From: Paenibacillus koleovorans NBRC 103111
Lineage (GTDB): Bacteria; Bacillota; Bacilli; Paenibacillales; NBRC-103111
NCBI RefSeq assembly: GCF_004000845.1
Contig: NZ_BIMA01000005.1
Location: 55,824 to 119,823, forward strand
Length of the DNA stretch: 64,000 nucleotides
Direction: 5' to 3'
In this document: positions 16,584 to 25,306 of the stretch, piece by piece
How positions within the stretch are numbered: the first letter of the stretch is position 1
How the letters are laid out: each line of letters starts with the position of its first letter
Position numbers and translations under genes: made by a program
Notes under the pieces: model-generated
What the model saw: only the letters and a program-made list of their open reading frames with translations
Database searches by the model: none
What the model was told of the DNA's origin: nothing

Positions 16584-18806
16584 TTATTGCATATGCTTGC
16601 GGTAGTCGCCGGGCGTCATGCCGGCCGCTTTTTTGAACACGCGAATGAACGAGAAGGAATGCAGGTAGCCGACCTGCTCGGCCACATCCTGGATCGGCAA
16701 GTTTGTCCTGACGAGCAGTTGCTTCGCTTTTTCCATGCGGATATTCGTCACATAGTCGATAAACTTGTCGCCGAATTCCTCCTTGAATAACTGGCTGACG
16801 TATTTGGGGCTGATCGCGAAAGCGTCGCTCAAATGATTGAGCGACAAATCGGGATTATTGAAATGATCGGCGATGTACTGCCGCACGTTTTTCATCGTCG
16901 TCGAGCGCGTCCGTTCTTCCCGTACCTGCTTCATCCGAGCGAACGCCTCGGCCATAATGGCCCTCAGGCCTTCGCGCAGCTCGTCGAGCGCATCCATCCG
17001 CTTCAGGAAGCCGCGTATCGCCGGCACTGTCTCCTGCAGCCAAATGGCCTGATAATCGCTATGCAGCTCGAGCAGCTCGTTCGACAATTGAAACACGAGG
17101 TAATCGATTTGATACAATAGTTCGCCCCTCGGAGCCGCAGATGTCTGCAATTGCCCCATAAACCGCTGAAACGCCGCCTCCCAGTCATCCTCCCCAAGCT
17201 TGAACATATGGACGAGCTCCCGGTTGTCGGCCAACTGACGACGGAAATCGCGATCGTTAAAATTCGGTACCTCCCAGTAGCCGATGACGCGGTCGCTGCC
17301 GAAGGTAATTTTGTATTGCAGCGCATCGAGCGCCTGCGCATACGACGCCGGAATACGCTCCGCGCCGGCGACGATTTCTCCCAGCCCGAGCGTGGCGCGA
17401 AAGTCGAGATTGTGGTCGATCCACGACACAAGCTGCTGCGCCAGCAACGCCGTTTGTTCGACGGATGCCGCCTGCTCCGCGTAGGTGAAGGCACACCATT
17501 TGTCCGGAAACAACCATTCGCCGAACACCTGCATTCCCTGGCGCTCGGCCAGTTCCTCGGCCACGTTGCCGAGCACGAACTTCAGCAGCGACTGGTCGCG
17601 CTTCGAGTACCGGCCGCAAAACTCCGCGTACCGGTCCAGCTCGAGGACGAACGCAAATGCAGCGGTCCGCTCCGCCCGCCAGCCGAGGCGCTCGGCCGCT
17701 TCCGCCCAGCGCCCGTCGGGCGTGCCGTTGTCCCCCTCCAGTGTGTCTCTGATCCACTGCCTGCGGCGAATTTGCCAATGCTCCTCGCGCTGTGTCGCCA
17801 GCTCGTCCGACTGCTCGATCATCCGGTCCAACGCTTGGTCAATGACGGTAAACTCGTCTTTGCCGCCGCTTTTCAGCAGTTGATCGGCTCGCACCCGGGC
17901 GTAAGCGTGAACCCGCTCCGTAAGCGAGCGCAGCGGCAAGTAATTGCGTCGGGAAATATAAACGATGTAGAAAATCGCCACAATTACCGCCACAATACCG
18001 CAAGCGAGCAGCGCCCGATTGAAGCGGCTGGAAAACTGGTAGAAGGCGCCGACTTGCAGCCGGCTCTTGATGATGAGTCCGGAGTAGGCGGAACGCGCCT
18101 CCGTAAACGTGCTATCGAAGTACGGCTGCCGAGGGAAGGAGGAGCCGAGCAAAACACCGTTGCGGTCCTCCAGCAGGGCGTAGATGAACCCTGTGCCGTA
18201 CGTGTCACCGACTTCTTCGGCGATTGCTGCGGTTCGCACGTTTACCACCAGCCCGCCCTGATTGCCGGCCGGCACCGGGTACGGCTTGACGAGCGTCACG
18301 ACGTCGACGGCGTTCTGGCTGGCAAATTCGCGGTACGCACGCGAAGCAGTCCAGCCCGTCCCTTGCTGGCGCTGCATATACGCTTCGACAAAGCTGCGGT
18401 CCGCGAATTGCTCCAACGCTACCGCCGCATTGTCCGTCAGCACCATCCGGTCGTCCCAGCGGACCATATACATCGAATGAATCAACGGATACTGCAGCAC
18501 CAGATCGCGCAGCCGCTCCGACGGCTCCACCATCCGCCGGTACGGGTCGTCGCGAAGCGTAGGATTGTAGAAGGGTTGAATACCGTCCTTGCTGCCAAGC
18601 TCCTTGATCATCATCTGTTCGACGGAGCGCAGAGCATGGTCGATCACCTCGAGCATATGCTCCGACGATCCACGATTGACCGCCTCTGCAGCTTTGCGGG
18701 TCACTTCTCCGATACTGAAGAAGAAAACCGCGATTAATAGGGAGACGATACCTAGAAACACCGGCATGTACGAATAAAGCAGCTTGTAAAACCATGATCT
18801 TCTAAT
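16584..18806 (-). CDS. membrane-bound AraC-family transcriptional regulator, probable ATT start
   Basis: Residues 1-50 (membrane segment), about 50-260 (extracellular sensor region), a second membrane segment near 270, a cytoplasmic linker with a coiled-coil stretch, and a C-terminal AraC helix-turn-helix pair (about 640-740) make up a 740-residue regulator typical of Paenibacillus sugar loci. It should sense a sugar or binding-protein state outside and activate the adjacent importer. The first ATG in frame is at 18767, but it has no ribosome-binding site, and the 13 codons before it read xRRSWFYKLLYSY, the normal start of this family. Those codons begin with ATT at 18806, six bases after GGGGGA. 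No ATG, GTG or TTG occurs in frame between an upstream TGA and 18767, so ATT is the best start. Confidence 0.85.
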   Translation of the reverse strand: MRRSWFYKLLYSYMPVFLGIVSLLIAVFFFSIGEVTRKAAEAVNRGSSEHMLEVIDHALRSVEQMMIKELGSKDGIQPFYNPTLRDDPYRRMVEPSERLRDLVLQYPLIHSMYMVRWDDRMVLTDNAAVALEQFADRSFVEAYMQRQQGTGWTASRAYREFASQNAVDVVTLVKPYPVPAGNQGGLVVNVRTAAIAEEVGDTYGTGFIYALLEDRNGVLLGSSFPRQPYFDSTFTEARSAYSGLIIKSRLQVGAFYQFSSRFNRALLACGIVAVIVAIFYIVYISRRNYLPLRSLTERVHAYARVRADQLLKSGGKDEFTVIDQALDRMIEQSDELATQREEHWQIRRRQWIRDTLEGDNGTPDGRWAEAAERLGWRAERTAAFAFVLELDRYAEFCGRYSKRDQSLLKFVLGNVAEELAERQGMQVFGEWLFPDKWCAFTYAEQAASVEQTALLAQQLVSWIDHNLDFRATLGLGEIVAGAERIPASYAQALDALQYKITFGSDRVIGYWEVPNFNDRDFRRQLADNRELVHMFKLGEDDWEAAFQRFMGQLQTSAAPRGELLYQIDYLVFQLSNELLELHSDYQAIWLQETVPAIRGFLKRMDALDELREGLRAIMAEAFARMKQVREERTRSTTMKNVRQYIADHFNNPDLSLNHLSDAFAISPKYVSQLFKEEFGDKFIDYVTNIRMEKAKQLLVRTNLPIQDVAEQVGYLHSFSFIRVFKKAAGMTPGDYRKHMQ

Positions 18807-18921
18807 ATCCGTTCCCCCGCTCCCGTTGCAAAAAAATTTTGTTCACCTCCAGTGTAAGCAGGAATCGCGGTTCGGCACAAGCGGTTTCCAATCCACAATA
18901 TTCCGGTGATCCACTATATGC

Positions 18922-18945
18922 CGAAACGCCCGGCCGGGCGTTTCG
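18922..18945. repeat. perfect 24-bp palindrome upstream of the AraC regulator
   Basis: CGAAACGCCCGG is directly followed by its reverse complement CCGGGCGTTTCG with no spacer. It lies about 115 bases upstream of the regulator start. No T-tract follows on either strand, so it is more like an operator or cruciform than a terminator. Function is unknown. Confidence 0.6.
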
Positions 18946-19068
18946 CAGTGTCGGGTCTGCGCTAATACTGATGGACAGTAAGCGACTTTCGTTTATGAAG
19001 AAGTTCAAGTCCATGTAGAGAAAGCTATTCGATTTTTCAAACAATATTTTATAGAAGGAGTCGGGAGC

Positions 19069-19351
19069 GTGAAACTATCATTACAGCAGTACAGGGAGAT
19101 AGTACGCGGGTTGGACGGGGAAAATAGCGGCGGCAACTCTGGGAGCACCGTTCGAATACGCGATTGTCGATCATGGCGGCGAAGGCTACACGATCGAGAT
19201 GCGGGAAGGCGATGCCTTACTCCATCGCTCCACCCGTGTAAATTACTGGGAATCAAGAAACTTCAAGGAGCTCTGCTCACCGGAAGCCCTTTTGTTGCAA
19301 AGAACAGCTTTGTCATCTTCGATACGTATCTGCGTTATAAGGATAGTTTAA
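19069..19351 (+). pseudogene. frameshifted N-terminal remnant of an ADP-ribosylglycohydrolase-like gene
   Basis: A GTG at 19069 after AAGGAGTCGGGAGC starts VKLSLQQYREIV. Reading one frame over from about 19103 then gives YAGWTGKIAAATLGAPFE followed by an acidic stretch, up to TAA at 19349. The joined sequence resembles the N-terminus of ADP-ribosylglycohydrolase (DraG-like) family proteins, where YAGWLGK and LGAPFE are characteristic. A single lost base near 19102-19104 explains the shift. The rest of the roughly 300-500-residue protein, including the Asp-rich metal site, is absent. In the original frame, open sequence runs on to 19413 without recognisable content. The assignment rests on a short match and is tentative. 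Confidence 0.45.
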
Positions 19352-19444
19352 AGGTGAAACTGGGGAGTTCTGCGTGCTTCAATCACAGTGCGGGCTGCCC
19401 TCCCACGAACTAACCCTTATACGGCATAGGTTCCGGCTCCTTGC

Positions 19445-21286
19445 TTACACCTGCAAAGTCGAGATCCGCACCGTAATCTCCGTGCCCTTCCCAAGGTAGC
19501 TGGCGATATGAAGCCCACTGGATTCTCCGAACGTCAGCTTGATCCGCTGGTTCACATTCTTCACCCCGATATGATTCCCGCTGATCCAGTGCTTGTCCGC
19601 CAGCTCCCGGTTGATCTGATCCACCTTCTCGGGAGCCATCCCGACGCCGTTGTCCGCGACGCGCAGCACCGCATGTCCGCCCTCGAGCGAGCCCTTCACC
19701 GTGATCAGCCCTTCGCCGTTCATCGGCTTGATCCCGTGGTAGATGGCATTCTCGATCAGCGGCTGGAGCGTTATACGAGGGATTTTCAACCCGTACAGCT
19801 TCTCATCCATTTCCCATTCCACCACAAATTTGCGCGGATAACGGATTTTCTGGATATCGATGTAATGCTGGCAGTTCGCCATCTCGTCCCGGATCGAGAC
19901 CAGATGGTCTTCCCCGTCCAAGGAAAAGCGCAACAGCAGCGAGAGCGATGTGATCATCTCGGACACCGGGTTGTCGCCGTTCGACAGCCTTAGCGCCTGC
20001 CAATTGATCGTCTCCAGCGTGTTGTAGAGGAAATGCGGATTGATCTGGGACTGCAGTGCCACGGCATACGCCCGGTCCAGAAGCGCGAGGCGATGGCGCA
20101 GCTCGTTCTCGAGCTCCTGTTTCTCCCCATAGGAGCTCAGAATGCTCGACGTAATGTACTTGATCTCATTGAGCTGAGGTTTGTCTTTGTCCGTCTGGAA
20201 CATGCTGCCCCGCTCCGACTCCTGCAGCCATTCGCCCGGTCGGCTGACGACGGACATGATCTGCTTGATCGGGATGAACATTCGCCAGGACACGATCAGC
20301 GACATCACCAAGGCGACCAGCACGCTGAAGAACGAGGAGACAAGCAAATAGTTGCGGATGTAAACCGCCTTGTCCTCATACAGCTTCAAGGGCACGATCG
20401 AGATAAACCTCCACTTGTTGTAAAGCGAATTGACATGAGAGACGGACTGTTTGGTCTGCTCATTGTACACAAAGGCCGGCTCGTTCGGGTTGTCGTTCAT
20501 GACCTGGGTGTTCGGCAAAATCTCCGTAATCGAGTGATTGATCAGCTTGAAATTGTCGTGAGCCAAAATAAGGCCGTTCTCGTCGACGATATAAATATTT
20601 TCCAAATAGTGGTCGCTGGTGTTGTGAATGATGCTCATAAACTTGGCCGTATCGATATTCATGACGATACTTCCGGATTTGTCATAGAGTAGAGGCGCCG
20701 TACGAACGGAGGTAATAAGCGGCTTCGTCGCCGTGACCGTATAGTGGGTCTGCGCCGTTCTGGCGATTGTCCATACCCGAGAGGTCTCGCGCCGCTTGCT
20801 GAAATCCGCCGCCCACTCGCGATCAATGTATTCGCTGAATGGCCATCTCCGTAGGTCGGATGTATACAAATATTGGTTTTTCTCCGAGTACACGTAGATC
20901 GAATCCAGGAAGTTCTGGATGTTGTTGTTCTGAAAATTGAGCTTGGCAAACAGCTTGCTGATCAACATATTCATATCGTAATCGGGCGGGCCCTCATACT
21001 CCGTCTCCAGCAGGTCGGCCACGACCTCGTCGGAGGCGAGGCGGACGGAGAAGTCGTCCACTTCCCGCACGAGCATGTCGACCATATCGCGGATTCGCGA
21101 CAGCGAGCTCAGATGGGCGCTGCTGATCTCTTCGGTCACCATCTTGCTGTACAAGTTGTAAATCCCTACACTGAGCCCGGTAACGGGCAGCAAAATAAGC
21201 GCCAAAATGATAAAAAAGTTTTTGATGAAAACGCTGCGGAACCGATAGTTTTTCAAGATAAACCAAAGGCTTAACGGATCTCTCAT
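19445..21286 (-). CDS. YesM-like sensor histidine kinase
   Basis: This 613-residue membrane kinase has a first membrane segment at about 20-40, an extracellular Cache-like sensor region to about 290, a second membrane segment, a HAMP-like linker, the His_kinase box QINPHFLYNTLETINW with phospho-acceptor His near residue 417, the N-box LQPLIENAIYHG, and G-boxes VADNGVGM and GIGVKN-like HIGVKNVNQRI. ATG at 21286 is preferred to the GTG one codon earlier because AAGGAAAAGTG then acts as the ribosome-binding site. The start overlaps the stop of the response-regulator gene, so the two are co-translated. Members of this family sense carbohydrates or cell-envelope signals and control nearby importers and glycosidases. 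Confidence 0.94.
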   Translation of the reverse strand: MRDPLSLWFILKNYRFRSVFIKNFFIILALILLPVTGLSVGIYNLYSKMVTEEISSAHLSSLSRIRDMVDMLVREVDDFSVRLASDEVVADLLETEYEGPPDYDMNMLISKLFAKLNFQNNNIQNFLDSIYVYSEKNQYLYTSDLRRWPFSEYIDREWAADFSKRRETSRVWTIARTAQTHYTVTATKPLITSVRTAPLLYDKSGSIVMNIDTAKFMSIIHNTSDHYLENIYIVDENGLILAHDNFKLINHSITEILPNTQVMNDNPNEPAFVYNEQTKQSVSHVNSLYNKWRFISIVPLKLYEDKAVYIRNYLLVSSFFSVLVALVMSLIVSWRMFIPIKQIMSVVSRPGEWLQESERGSMFQTDKDKPQLNEIKYITSSILSSYGEKQELENELRHRLALLDRAYAVALQSQINPHFLYNTLETINWQALRLSNGDNPVSEMITSLSLLLRFSLDGEDHLVSIRDEMANCQHYIDIQKIRYPRKFVVEWEMDEKLYGLKIPRITLQPLIENAIYHGIKPMNGEGLITVKGSLEGGHAVLRVADNGVGMAPEKVDQINRELADKHWISGNHIGVKNVNQRIKLTFGESSGLHIASYLGKGTEITVRISTLQV

Positions 21287-22884
21287 CACTTTTCCTTATT
21301 AATGGACTTGCGCCTGTACTCGGAAGGCGTGTATCCGGTATGTTTTTTGAACAGCTTGAAAAAATATTTGGTGTTTTTATAGCCCACGATCGAGCCGATT
21401 TCATAAATTTTGAACTGCGGATTTTGCAAATATTCAAGCGCCTTGTTCATCCGATACTCCGTCACAAAGTCGGTGAAGCTGCTGCCGGTGTACTGCTTGA
21501 AGAGGCGGCCGAAATAGTCGGGACTCAAGTACACTTGCGAAGCCGCGCTATCGAGCGAAATATCTTTGTCGAACGACTGGGCGATGTATTCTTTCGCTTT
21601 CTGAATCATAGTCGGCTCAGCAGCCGTGTGGTTCACGATATAGTCGGCAATCTCGCTCAGCACGCCGATTCCCCATTGCTGCAGCTCCGCGTAGCTGTTC
21701 AGCCGAAGAATCGTCTCGTAGTAGAAAGGCTTGTTCGTTATTTTATCGATCGGCAAATCCATCTCGTTCAACTTGGCGCACAATGTGGAGAACAGCTCGA
21801 TCAGCATGTTTTTCACAAAATGGTTAGGCAGGCTGCCTAGTTTGATCGTGCTCAGCAGCATCTCGAACTGGCCGGGAAGCGCCTCCATATTACCCACGTT
21901 GATGTAGGACAGGAACTGCTTGCGCTGCTCCGCCAGCAGCGGATTTTCCTTGAATGAAATTTCAGTCGGATCATACTGCAGCTGGTTCTCGTCCTTAACC
22001 GCGTAGGTCGTGCTGGTATGCATAAGCTGACGCAAATTGTCGAAGGTTCCGACGATTTCCGGCTTGGCTTCAATGCCCAGCAACGTGTAAATGCGCTCCG
22101 CCGCCGTCTGCATGCTCGACAGCACGGAGCTGCGGAACGAGGCGGTGTCCTGTCCGGGCTGCAGGTCGAGGGCGACAATATCCATATGATCCGGGCTGAT
22201 GAACACCGGGATGATGAGCCGATCGGCCGCCTCGCTGCGGATCATATTCTCGATCGAATCGGAGGCGAAAGCCTCTTCCGTCTCTTGCTCCTCCGTCTCG
22301 GATGGCAGGAAGGCCAGGCGGACAACGGCGCAGCGGTGATCCGCCGTATTCGCGCGCACTTCGGTCAGCCGCAGCAGCTTCTCGGCTTCCTGAGCGTCGT
22401 TCAATTTGCCGGTGGACAAGTCGCGGAACAGCTGCTTGCGGATCAGCGGCAGCAGCTCGTTGTTGTGCTTCATCACTTTGGACATTTGCTGCTGCTCCTC
22501 CGCTTCCTTGTCCAGCCGTGCCTTGACGTCCTGGAATACAGAGCGGATATCGCTCAGCTTGGTCGGCTTCAGCAAATAATTGACCACATTGTAAGCCATC
22601 GCCTGCTTGACGAATTCGAATTCCTTGAATCCGCTGATCAAAACGATTTTCGTTTTCGGATGATGCTCATGCACGTGCTTTGCCAGCTCCAGGCCGGACA
22701 TATGCGTCATTTTCACATCGGTCAGGATAATATCGATCTTCGTCTTCTCCAGCAAAGCCTTCGCATAAATGCCGTCCTCCAGCTTGGCGACCAGCTCGAA
22801 GCCAAGCGAGGTCCAATCGACCAGATCGCTTAATCCTTCACGAATATGCTCTTCATCATCCACAATAATCAGCTTGTAAGCCAT
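21286..22884 (-). CDS. YesN-like response regulator with AraC DNA-binding domain
   Basis: The 532-residue protein has an N-terminal receiver domain with acidic pocket Asp10-Asp11, phospho-acceptor Asp56 in ILTDVKM and a conserved Lys in NYLLKPTK; a middle region of about 280 residues with no assignable fold; and a C-terminal AraC-type helix-turn-helix pair ending in YFFKLFKKHTGYTPSEYRR. It is the partner of the overlapping sensor kinase. A good promoter lies 50-80 bases upstream, divergent from the interrupted GH42-like gene, which is the most likely target along with the sugar importer. Confidence 0.95.
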   Translation of the reverse strand: MAYKLIIVDDEEHIREGLSDLVDWTSLGFELVAKLEDGIYAKALLEKTKIDIILTDVKMTHMSGLELAKHVHEHHPKTKIVLISGFKEFEFVKQAMAYNVVNYLLKPTKLSDIRSVFQDVKARLDKEAEEQQQMSKVMKHNNELLPLIRKQLFRDLSTGKLNDAQEAEKLLRLTEVRANTADHRCAVVRLAFLPSETEEQETEEAFASDSIENMIRSEAADRLIIPVFISPDHMDIVALDLQPGQDTASFRSSVLSSMQTAAERIYTLLGIEAKPEIVGTFDNLRQLMHTSTTYAVKDENQLQYDPTEISFKENPLLAEQRKQFLSYINVGNMEALPGQFEMLLSTIKLGSLPNHFVKNMLIELFSTLCAKLNEMDLPIDKITNKPFYYETILRLNSYAELQQWGIGVLSEIADYIVNHTAAEPTMIQKAKEYIAQSFDKDISLDSAASQVYLSPDYFGRLFKQYTGSSFTDFVTEYRMNKALEYLQNPQFKIYEIGSIVGYKNTKYFFKLFKKHTGYTPSEYRRKSINKEK

Positions 22885-22936
22885 GTGAATCAGGACTCCC
22901 TATCTGAAAGCGGTTTAATATACTGATTGTCTATAT

Positions 22937-22965
22937 TTTATACTTTAACCTTTTCAAGTTGTCAA
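22937..22965 (-). promoter_or_regulatory. sigma-A promoter of the two-component operon
   Basis: On the minus strand, TTGACA (22965-22960) and TATAAA (22942-22937) are separated by exactly 17 bases. This leaves an untranslated leader of about 45 bases before the response-regulator ATG. Confidence 0.75.
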
Positions 22966-22995
22966 TGCACGAGACGAAAAAGCGGCTTTGTACCA

Positions 22996-23023
22996 TTTTA
23001 CCACCTGGGCTGGCAATTATAAT
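22996..23023 (+). promoter_or_regulatory. candidate promoter of the GH42-like gene
   Basis: A consensus TATAAT (23018-23023) lies about 55 bases before the ATG at 23079. The best -35 is a poor TTTTAC (22996-23001) at 16-base spacing, as expected for a promoter that needs an activator such as the divergently encoded YesN-like regulator. Confidence 0.4.
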
Positions 23024-23078
23024 AAATAGTGAGGGAGTAGCTTCAAATTTGGATTATGAATTGATGAGGGTAGTCAGC

Positions 23079-25190
23079 ATGAAATCCTTTCCATACGGTG
23101 CGGTACTGAAGGTGTAGAGGGAGTTCTCAATCGAGGACGTCAAACGGAAAATGGACGATATGAAGCGGTGCGGCATGAACATCGCGGTGATCTGGCCGGC
23201 CGTGTTCTGGTGGGAAAATAAGGCGCATGCCCACTACCCGTTCCAGACGGGGATCGAAATTCTGCAGTACGCCGAGCAGATCGGGATGCAGGTTATCATG
23301 GAGCTGGCCGGGCAAATCACCGCCTTGGAGTACGCGCCGGATTACCTGATGAAAGAAGACTACTACACCGTCAAATTGGACGGCACCTATGACAAAACGA
23401 AGCTCGTGTTCGATGCCTTGAACTACAACCACCCGGAAGTGAAACAGCTGATCAAGAAAAATTTCAGCGAGGCCGCGCAGGCTTATAAGGGATTCTAGGC
23501 GTTGTACGGCTATGATATTTTGAATGAAACCGGATTCACCTCTTACGACCGATATACATTGCAAGTATACCGAGGCTGGCTGGAGGAAAAGTACGGCACG
23601 ATCGAGCGGCTGAATGATGCATGGGACCGGGTGTATTACAGCTGGCACCAGATCGAGTACAACTTCTGGCAATGGCCGAGCGTGATGCCTCTCGTCGATT
23701 GGCAGCAATTCCGCAAAGCGAACATGGGGATGATTTTGCGGGAGTGGAGCGGCTACGTGAAGGCGGTCGACCCGGATCGTCCTACTATCGCCGACAACAT
23801 CAACTCGATGGTCGCGACGGATATGTTTTATGGACGGCCGCATGACGACTGGAACGCGGCGGACAATGTGGACGAGTACGGCATCTCGTTTTATCCGAAA
23901 GAAAACTTGGCAGGCTCTCCGGCCTATAAGCGTTGGCTGACCTTTGTCGGGGTGCACTCGGCTACGAGGAGCGGACGGTTTTGGATTTCCGAGCTGCAGA
24001 GCCATCATCGCAACATGTTCAATCCGAGTAGCATCGTGTACCCTTATGAGCTCAAATGGTGGGCCTGGGAGGCGATCGCTCACGGCGCCAAAGGGATGAT
24101 CTACTGGAAGTGGGATCCGTTCATCAAAGGAAATCAGACGGCGGCTCGCGGCTTGGTCGATTTGAAGGGCAACTTCACACCGAGGGCGAAAGCCGCTCAA
24201 GAGATGGCGTCCGTCCTGGAGGAGCATGCCGACGCTTTTACCGCGTATGAGCCGGTGAGGCCGAAAGCCGCCATTTTATACGATAGGCTGACCCATGATT
24301 TCACGAAGTCGTATACCCATGCTTTGCCGGACGAGACCAGCATTTATCTGAACTCCATCGCGGGGCTGTACGAATGCTTGTGGGAGCTGAACATTCCGGT
24401 GAAATTCATTACGCCTGACGATGTGAAAAGCGGTAGGGCGGGAGCGTTCGGCTTGCTGATCTTGACCAATCAGCTGACGATCGGCTCGGATCTGGCGGTG
24501 GCGTTGCAGGGGTACGCCGAACAAGGCGGCACGATCGTGGCGGACGGGAAGTTCGGAGAAATTGCAGAAGACGGCGTTTTGCACGAGGATTGCCCGGGTG
24601 GCGCTCTGAACGAGGCGCTTGGGTACCGGTTGATCGACATTGATCCGCTCCAGTTGGATTTTACGGTTGCTTCGGCAGACGGACGGGCTGGCGGTCTTGC
24701 AGGGGGTACGGTTCCCGGTTATTTCGAGAGAAAATTGCTGAGCGTGGAAAGTGACGGTGTGGAAGTTTTGGGCCGCTATGAGGATGGCTTCCCGGCTATT
24801 CTAAGCAGCACGATGGGACAGGGACGTGTCGTCTATATTTCTACTATGCTGTGGTACGGCTACTATAAACGGCCGGATGCCAGGGTGCTGGATTGGTTTC
24901 GTGAGCTGAAGGCGGAGTATGGGCTGGCACCATTCGCGAGCAGCGATCCGCGCTTGAAATTGGCGGCCATGCGTGGAGAAGACGGGTTGCTGCTGTACGT
25001 ATTCAATTATGAGTCGGATTCGATTGCAGCGGAAGTCGTGCTGGAAGGAGTCGGCACTCGGGTGAAGTCCGCGGTATGCGTGACGGATGGCAGTCTGCAT
25101 CCGGTGCACCAGGAGCAAGACCGGATGGCGATGCATATCCAGGCTCCCGAGAAGGACGTGGCGATTTATCGGGTGACTTGGGCGAAATAA
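23079..25190 (+). pseudogene. GH42-like glycoside hydrolase interrupted by two in-frame TAG codons
   Basis: One frame of 704 codons runs from ATG 23079, after GATGAGGG, to TAA 25190, broken only by TAG at 23115-23117 (codon 13) and TAG at 23496-23498 (codon 140). Before, between and after these the sequence is conserved-looking: SFPYGAV at the N-terminus, ALYGYDILNETGF with candidate acid/base Glu150, and FWISELQSHH with candidate nucleophile near Glu305. A trimerisation-like domain with KAAILYDRLTHDFTKSY follows from about residue 410. The length fits GH42 beta-galactosidase-type enzymes. Homologues usually have GHPALYGYD where this has GF-stop-ALYGYD, so the second TAG replaces a Pro position. 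It is either a young pseudogene or read by amber suppression. A protein starting after codon 140 would lack the first barrel strands. Confidence 0.8.
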
Positions 25191-25306
25191 TCGTATGGGA
25201 AAAAGACCGTTCGACGCTGGGCGGATTTTTTCCTTCATTAATATAGTTTTGTGGGACGAGAAGCTGGCGCTAAAAAACTTGGGGATGAAACGGGAGTTGA
25301 TACGAC

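Larger units (their letters stand above)
18827..19444. other. gene-poor stretch between the regulator and the sensor kinase
   Basis: About 620 bases hold no intact gene. They contain the 24-bp palindrome at 18922, the upstream region of the AraC-type regulator, including GGAGGTGA at about 18842-18849 on the minus strand that is too far from the ATT start to serve it, and the ADP-ribosylglycohydrolase-like remnant. No clear terminator for the kinase gene ending at 19445 was found. Confidence 0.6.

Noticed and set aside
17151..18737. Long plus-strand open frame of about 528 codons opposite the AraC regulator gene
   Set aside because: It is the antisense of a well-supported regulator gene, has no ribosome-binding site or recognisable motif, and is rich in Arg, Pro and His as shadows of GC-rich genes are.
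18802..19044. Minus-strand open frame of about 80 codons ending just before the AraC regulator
   Set aside because: No homology-like features and no ribosome-binding site; it crosses the palindrome and looks like non-coding sequence.
23127..24227. Minus-strand open frame opposite the GH42-like gene
   Set aside because: The plus strand carries clear GH42-type motifs across the same bases and the minus frame has none.
23079..25190. Pyrrolysine or selenocysteine insertion at the two internal stops
   Set aside because: Both stops are TAG, so selenocysteine is excluded; no SECIS-like or PYLIS-like element was noticed and no pyl gene is in the window. Kept only as a finding to be tested.
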